This document shows, in pieces, positions 5,401 to 9,450 of a DNA stretch of 9,450 nucleotides. Numbering within the stretch: position 1 is the stretch's first letter; every line of letters starts with the position of its first letter. The notes beneath the pieces are model-generated. The model did not search any database. It worked only from the letters and a program-made list of their open reading frames with translations, and was not told where the DNA came from. Source of the stretch: CAYPEL01 sp964409635 (GTDB lineage Bacteria > Pseudomonadota > Gammaproteobacteria > DSM-19610); the NCBI GenBank assembly GCA_964409635.1, contig CAYPEL010000111.1:1-9450 (forward strand), in the 5' to 3' direction. Made by a program: the position numbers and the translations under genes.

Positions 5401-6225
5401 GCTGGACTCGTCGAGAAAAAGCGCCGGATCAATGCGTGTATTATTCAGGCTGACACTCCAATGCAAGTGTGCGCCAGTCACACGCCCCGTTTCACCGACG
5501 GCGCCGATGACATCGCCCGTTTTTACACGTTGCCCAGGTTCTACATCTATGCGCGACAGGTGACAGTACATGGTAACCAAGCCCTGTCCATGATCGACGA
5601 AGACTGTGTTGCCATTGAAAAAGAAATTACCCGTATCGGTGATCTTGCCCGCTGCGGGCGCCACTACCGGTGTGCCTTCGGGGGCGGCGAGGTCGAGCCC
5701 GCTATGGGGTTTGCGTGGCTGCTTGTTAAAAAAACGGCGCAAGCCGAATGGGCTGCTGACTGGGCCTGTGACGGGTAATTCCATGCGTGCAGTGGTTAGC
5801 GGCACATCTTCCCAATTTGCGAATGCCTTGCGGATGCGTTTCTGTTCGCTGCCAATACGGGTCATATCACGCTTTTCCGGGTTGACCATACGTTTGTTTT
5901 TTAGCGTGATGTATTGGCTTTCATAACTTTTATCTTCGATAGAAAAATTGACTTTCTGCTGTTTTCCCTGGCTATCATTAAAGGTCAGTGTCTCGTTTCC
6001 CGCTTTGGCAGCCAGGGGGATGCCGACAACAGCAAGCCACTGTTTATCCTGCTTGACGACCATGACTCTTCTGTTGCGGTAATGAACAGTGGGAGTCGTG
6101 GTAGATGCCGGCAAGGCAACCAGCGCCACGCCACCTGGTACAGGCTCGTGTTGCGGTAAATCCATGGCCTGAGCACGGCTAATAAATAATAGTGGCAGCA
6201 ATAGAGTAGATAATAAGCGTTTCAT
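5380..6225 (-). CDS. Periplasmic M23/LytM-family zinc metallopeptidase
   Basis: 281 residues. A signal peptide is clear: MKRLL, a hydrophobic core, and cleavage after A-Q-A at about residue 20. The N-terminal part (21-145) is a beta-rich region like the N-terminal domain seen in other M23 proteins. The catalytic LytM domain spans about 150-270. Zinc ligands are H174 and D178 (HSGLD) and H255 in G-A-H-L-H, with H222 (YCHLS) and H253 as the other active-site histidines. All are present, so it should be an active endopeptidase cutting peptidoglycan cross-bridges rather than a degenerate EnvC/NlpD-type activator. Its ATG overlaps the xseA stop (ATGA at 6225-6222), implying translational coupling. 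The gene end holds the -35 of the next promoter. The exact peptidoglycan bond cannot be told. Confidence 0.93.
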   Translation of the reverse strand: MKRLLSTLLLPLLFISRAQAMDLPQHEPVPGGVALVALPASTTTPTVHYRNRRVMVVKQDKQWLAVVGIPLAAKAGNETLTFNDSQGKQQKVNFSIEDKSYESQYITLKNKRMVNPEKRDMTRIGSEQKRIRKAFANWEDVPLTTARMELPVTGPVSSPFGLRRFFNKQPRKPHSGLDLAAPEGTPVVAPAAGKITDTGNFFFNGNTVFVDHGQGLVTMYCHLSRIDVEPGQRVKTGDVIGAVGETGRVTGAHLHWSVSLNNTRIDPALFLDESSSTNKQP

Positions 6226-7583
6226 TTTTTCTGTATTCCTGTAATTTTACTGCTAATACTGCCCTGTCCAAGGCGGGTTTCCAATACTTGGTCTACGGCA
6301 AGACCGCGCGTGTTCACAATAACTTTGTTGCTTGATTGATGCATGGTGATGGAATAGCCGCGTTGCAAGGTGGCCAGCGGGCTGACAGTATCCAGACTGT
6401 GCGCCAGAGCATTGAAACGTTGCTGCTTACGCTCAAGATAAAACAGCATGCTTTGCTTAAGACGTTTTCCCAGGATGGATTGGGCCTGGGTAAGACGGGA
6501 AAGTTCATGTTCCGGGGTGTGCTGTAACAAGCGGGCGCGCAGCTCGCGGATTTGTGAAAACAGTTGCTGTAATTTGTGTTTAAGCCAGATCTGCAGATTT
6601 TGCTCCAACTCATCGAGCCGTTGGTTCTGCTGTTGCAGCTTGCGTCCGGGGTGCTGTTGTTTCAAGTGTCTCGTTAACCACTGTAATTGCTGACTCAGCT
6701 GTGTTTGCCGGTCGGTTATCAGACCGGTTAAGCGGCGTTGTAAAGTAGCTAAGACAGCCTGCAACTCCAGCGCATCCGGGCTAAGCATTTCGGCGGCAGC
6801 GGAAGGCGTAGCAGCACGCTGGTCGGCTACAAAATCGGTAATGACAAAGTCTATTTCATGGCCGATGGCGCTGACGACAGGCAACTGGCATGCGTGGACA
6901 GCGCGCGCGACGCGTTCTTCATTGAACGGCCAGAGGTCTTCCAGCGAGCCGCCGCCCCGTGTCAGTAGCAGGACATCGGTTTCGGCGCGCTGGTCAGCGG
7001 TTTTAAGCGCCGTAACCAGCTGGTCAGCTGCCGCTTCCCCCTGTACCAGGCTGGGATAAATAATCACCTGAGTTGCCGGGAAGCGGCGCTGCAAGACAGT
7101 CAGTACATCCCGCACGGCGGCGCCACCCGGCGAGGTGATCACGCCGATTTTGGTGGGCAGTGTAGGAATCGGTTGTTTTTGTGTAGGATCAAACAAACCC
7201 TCTTGATTGAGCCGTAGCTTGAGTGCCTCGAATTTACGCTGCAAGGCACCTTCGCCGGCTTCTTCCAGGCTATCGACGATCAGCTGAAAGCCGCCGCGTG
7301 GCTCGTACAGACTGACCCGCGCGCGCGCCACAACCTGCACGCCCTCAGCAGGCTTAAAGCGTAACAGCTGGGCGCGGTTTTTAAAAAGTGCACAGCTAAT
7401 CTGTGCGCCGGCATCCTTAAGGGTAAAATATAAGTGTCCGGAGGCCGGGCGCGCCAGATTGGAAATTTCACCCTCGACCCAGAGCCGCCCGAAGGCGTCT
7501 TCGAGCAATCCACGGGCTTCGCGATTGAGGCGGGTAACGCTGTAGATTTCGCGCTCTGGGTTCGACCTTGGGTGCTGGGGCAT
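6222..7583 (-). CDS. xseA: Exodeoxyribonuclease VII large subunit
   Basis: 453 residues, the usual length for XseA. With several copies of the small subunit XseB it forms exonuclease VII, which degrades single-stranded DNA from both ends and acts in repair and mutagenesis. An OB-fold lies at about 12-108 (VEGEISNLARPASGHLYFTL). The catalytic domain follows, with ITSPGGAAVRD at 149-159, GGGSLEDLWPFNEE at 210-223, and GHEIDFVITDFVADQRAATP at 241-260, then SAAAE. The segment at about 275-420 is rich in Gln and Leu and forms the long coiled coil of the family. The C-terminus (LQRGYSIT) is also typical. ATG 7583 fits the conserved N-terminus but has no strong ribosome binding site. It diverges from guaB across 117 bases, a common arrangement. 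xseB is not in the window. Confidence 0.97.
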   Translation of the reverse strand: MPQHPRSNPEREIYSVTRLNREARGLLEDAFGRLWVEGEISNLARPASGHLYFTLKDAGAQISCALFKNRAQLLRFKPAEGVQVVARARVSLYEPRGGFQLIVDSLEEAGEGALQRKFEALKLRLNQEGLFDPTQKQPIPTLPTKIGVITSPGGAAVRDVLTVLQRRFPATQVIIYPSLVQGEAAADQLVTALKTADQRAETDVLLLTRGGGSLEDLWPFNEERVARAVHACQLPVVSAIGHEIDFVITDFVADQRAATPSAAAEMLSPDALELQAVLATLQRRLTGLITDRQTQLSQQLQWLTRHLKQQHPGRKLQQQNQRLDELEQNLQIWLKHKLQQLFSQIRELRARLLQHTPEHELSRLTQAQSILGKRLKQSMLFYLERKQQRFNALAHSLDTVSPLATLQRGYSITMHQSSNKVIVNTRGLAVDQVLETRLGQGSISSKITGIQKK

Positions 7584-7634
7584 ACAGGCATCATATCAAA
7601 TGCACCTGCGCGGCGGTTTATCAGCAGACTATGG

Positions 7635-7663
7635 TTTACCCGGTAACAGGCAAAATCTATAAT
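7635..7663 (+). promoter_or_regulatory. guaB promoter
   Basis: TTTACC (7635-7640) and a perfect TATAAT (7658-7663) are 17 bases apart. The next bases, AGCGGG, give a GC-rich discriminator, as in stringently controlled promoters such as E. coli guaB, and predict a leader of about 30 bases. A short palindrome TTACC-C-GGTAA (7636-7646) overlaps the -35. No PurR box of the E. coli type was seen. Confidence 0.75.
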
Positions 7664-7700
7664 AGCGGGTTATTCATTCAACAACGCCCCAGGTGCCAGC

Positions 7701-9164
7701 ATGCTGCGTATATTCGAGGAATCCCTGACATTTGATGATGTTTTGCTGTTGCCGGCACATTCATCGGTACTGCCTCGCGATGTCGATTTACGAACTCAGT
7801 TGACCCGGGGAATCGAACTGAATATCCCTATTCTTTCGGCCGCCATGGATACCGTCACCGAATCACGGCTTGCCATAGCCTTGGCCCAGGAAGGGGGTAT
7901 CGGGATTGTCCATAAGAATATGACCGCCGAACAGCAGGCTACTGAAGTCAGGCGCGTCAAGAAATTCGAGAGCGGTGTCATCAAGGATCCGATCACTGTG
8001 AGTCCGTCAACCACCATCCGGGATGTGCTGGAGTTGACCCGCGCGCAGAACATATCCGGTGTCCCGGTGGTGGACAATGGCAAGCTGGTTGGCATTGTCA
8101 CCAACCGTGATACACGTTTTGAAACCCGTTTCAATGCCCCGGTTTCGAGCATTATGACCGGCGAAGATAAACTCATCACAGTTCAAGAAGGCGCTGAACG
8201 CGATGAAGTGTTGCGGCTGTTGCACGAGCACCGGATTGAAAAAGTTCTGGTGGTTGATAAGCAGTTCCAGCTACGCGGCCTGATCACCGTGAAAGATATT
8301 CAAAAAGCCAGCGACAAACCCAACGCCTGTAAAGATGACCAGGGACGTTTGCGGGTCGGCGCTGCGGTTGGTGTCGGTGAAGGCACCGATGAACGGGTTG
8401 CGGCACTGGTCAATGCTGAAGTGGATGTCATTGTTGTCGATACCGCGCACGGTCATTCCCAGGGTGTCCTGGACCGGGTGCGCTGGGTGAAACAGAATTA
8501 CCCCGATGTGCAAGTCATCGGCGGTAATATTGCCACCGCCGCTGCGGCTGAAGCGCTGGTCAAGGCCGGTGCTGACGGCGTTAAAGTGGGCATTGGCCCC
8601 GGCTCGATCTGTACCACGCGCATCGTTGCCGGGGTGGGTGTACCGCAGATTAGCGCGGTGGCCAATGTGGCGGAATTTCTTAAAGATAAAGGTGTTCCAT
8701 TGATTGCGGATGGTGGCATCCGCTATTCGGGTGATATGGCCAAGGCAGTCGTAGCGGGGGCGCACACCATCATGGTCGGCAGTATGTTCGCCGGCACAGA
8801 AGAAGCCCCTGGCGAAGTCGAACTGTTCCAGGGGCGTACCTACAAGTCATACCGAGGTATGGGCTCGCTGGGCGCCATGGGTGGCAACCAGGGTTCGAGT
8901 GACCGGTATTTCCAGGAAAATAGCGATGCTGACAAACTGGTTCCGGAAGGCATCGAAGGCCGTGTTCCCTACAAGGGGCCATTGCAACCGGTGGTTCATC
9001 AGTTGCTGGGTGGCTTGCGATCCAGTATGGGTTACACGGGCTGTGCGAACATAGATGACATGCGCAACAAGCCGGAATTTATCCGGGTTACCCATGCCGG
9101 TATGAAAGAGAGTCATGTGCACGATGTGCAGATCACCAAAGAAGCACCGAACTACCGTGCATGA
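7701..9164 (+). CDS. guaB: Inosine-5'-monophosphate dehydrogenase
   Basis: 487 residues, a normal length. It oxidises IMP to XMP with NAD+, the committed step of GMP synthesis in the cytoplasm. The TIM barrel is interrupted by two CBS domains at about 93-205 (DPITVSPSTTIRDVLEL; VSSIMTGEDKLITVQEGAER). The catalytic loop GIGPGSICTTR has the nucleophilic Cys at 304; the phosphate-binding ADGGIRYSGD is at 336-345. Flap residues R402-Y403 (DRYF) and the EGIEGRVPYKG loop at 416-426 are intact. ATG 7701 is preceded by AGG (7691-7693) at 7 bases. guaA starts 90 bases after the stop, so the two form the usual guaBA operon, transcribed from the promoter at 7635-7663. Nothing is missing or unusual. Confidence 0.98.
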   Translation: MLRIFEESLTFDDVLLLPAHSSVLPRDVDLRTQLTRGIELNIPILSAAMDTVTESRLAIALAQEGGIGIVHKNMTAEQQATEVRRVKKFESGVIKDPITVSPSTTIRDVLELTRAQNISGVPVVDNGKLVGIVTNRDTRFETRFNAPVSSIMTGEDKLITVQEGAERDEVLRLLHEHRIEKVLVVDKQFQLRGLITVKDIQKASDKPNACKDDQGRLRVGAAVGVGEGTDERVAALVNAEVDVIVVDTAHGHSQGVLDRVRWVKQNYPDVQVIGGNIATAAAAEALVKAGADGVKVGIGPGSICTTRIVAGVGVPQISAVANVAEFLKDKGVPLIADGGIRYSGDMAKAVVAGAHTIMVGSMFAGTEEAPGEVELFQGRTYKSYRGMGSLGAMGGNQGSSDRYFQENSDADKLVPEGIEGRVPYKGPLQPVVHQLLGGLRSSMGYTGCANIDDMRNKPEFIRVTHAGMKESHVHDVQITKEAPNYRA

Positions 9165-9221
9165 TGCTGAGAATTAACTGGCGTGAACCATAAATCAATC
9201 TTCTACTACAGGTGTTAATAC

Positions 9222-9248
9222 ATGCGACCTTACGATGTCAAAAGCTAG
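9222..9248 (+). CDS. Candidate leader mini-ORF (MRPYDVKS) upstream of guaA
   Basis: ATG 9222 opens an eight-codon frame ending at TAG 9246-9248, six bases before the guaA ATG. It has AGG at 9210-9212 with a 9-base spacing, a better ribosome binding site than guaA itself, which has none that is clear. Translation of the mini-ORF could deliver ribosomes to guaA by coupling. Being so short it could arise by chance. Confidence 0.3.
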   Translation: MRPYDVKS

Positions 9249-9254
9249 TAAATC

Positions 9255-9450
9255 ATGACAAGCCATAACATCCACGCCCACCGTATATTAATTCTGGACT
9301 TTGGGTCTCAGTACACGCAATTGATTGCACGCCGGGTGCGCGAAATCGGCGTGTACTGCGAAATCCGGCCTTATGACATTTCGGCTGATGACATCGATCT
9401 TTTCCATCCACAGGGTGTTGTTCTGTCCGGCGGCCCCGAAACAGTAACCG
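9255..9450 (+). CDS. guaA: GMP synthase (glutamine-hydrolysing), N-terminal part (partial)
   Basis: The first 65 codons are present; the gene runs off the right edge. The start of the class I glutamine amidotransferase domain is plain: HRILILDFGSQYTQLIARRV, then REIGVYCEIRPYD and GVVLSGGPETV. The catalytic Cys and the ATP pyrophosphatase domain lie outside the window. GuaA aminates XMP to GMP using glutamine and ATP, directly after the GuaB reaction. ATG 9255 gives the family-typical short lead of 9 residues before R-I-L-I-L-D-F-G. It has no obvious Shine-Dalgarno sequence, and it follows a possible leader mini-ORF. Confidence 0.97.
   Translation, partial: MTSHNIHAHRILILDFGSQYTQLIARRVREIGVYCEIRPYDISADDIDLFHPQGVVLSGGPETVT

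Noticed and set aside
5386..5778. 130-residue open frame on the plus strand
   Set aside because: It is antisense to the LytM catalytic domain of the M23 peptidase gene, which is clearly the coding strand.
8271..8765. 164-residue open frame on the minus strand
   Set aside because: It is antisense to the catalytic half of guaB and shows no domain or ribosome binding site.
9222..9248. ATG 9222 as the true guaA start
   Set aside because: The frame closes at TAG 9246, before the guaA coding sequence, and it is not in the guaA frame as an extension.
9165..9254. Riboswitch or attenuator in the guaB-guaA gap
   Set aside because: No stable hairpin or known aptamer core was found in the 90 bases; only the mini-ORF stands out.

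Overview
The window looks like the chromosome of a gammaproteobacterium with mid-range GC. It carries two blocks that lie close together in many gammaproteobacteria, including E. coli: bamB-der on the left (plus strand) and xseA / guaB-guaA on the right, with xseA on the minus strand diverging from guaBA on the plus strand. The exact taxon cannot be read from the sequence. No tRNA, rRNA, CRISPR array, transposase or integrase is visible.

Left block (1-2768, plus strand): the last codons of bamB, a 12-bp hairpin, der (tandem-GTPase ribosome assembly factor), mlaA (outer-membrane lipoprotein of phospholipid asymmetry) and a 141-codon gene of unknown function. The last three are spaced 24 and 5 bases apart and look like one transcription unit. 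Middle (2769-4471): a strong inverted repeat, then a stand-alone 494-residue protein. It joins an N-terminal helix-turn-helix-like segment and a coiled coil to a [2Fe-2S] ferredoxin domain and a ferredoxin-reductase-like domain whose usual FAD and NAD(P)H signatures are degenerate. A REP-like palindromic repeat lies between this gene and the convergent minus-strand genes.

Right part (4472-7583, minus strand, transcribed right to left): xseA (exonuclease VII large subunit) overlaps by 4 bases a periplasmic M23/LytM peptidase gene. Two small paralogous XRE/Cro-type regulators follow. The gap before the first regulator contains a near-consensus LexA (SOS) box, TACTGTTAATATATACAGTA, placed directly after the -10 hexamer of a good minus-strand sigma-70-type promoter. 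The gap between the two regulators holds repeated GCAAAT half-sites arranged like an operator. Far right (7635-9450, plus strand): a clear guaB promoter with a GC-rich discriminator, guaB, a tiny candidate leader ORF, and the start of guaA.

The core genes (der, xseA, guaB, guaA, bamB, mlaA) are ordinary housekeeping genes. The parts that merit attention are the accessory genes between der and xseA: an apparently SOS-controlled pair of XRE regulators, and the redox-type protein with a putative DNA-binding N-terminus and eroded cofactor motifs.
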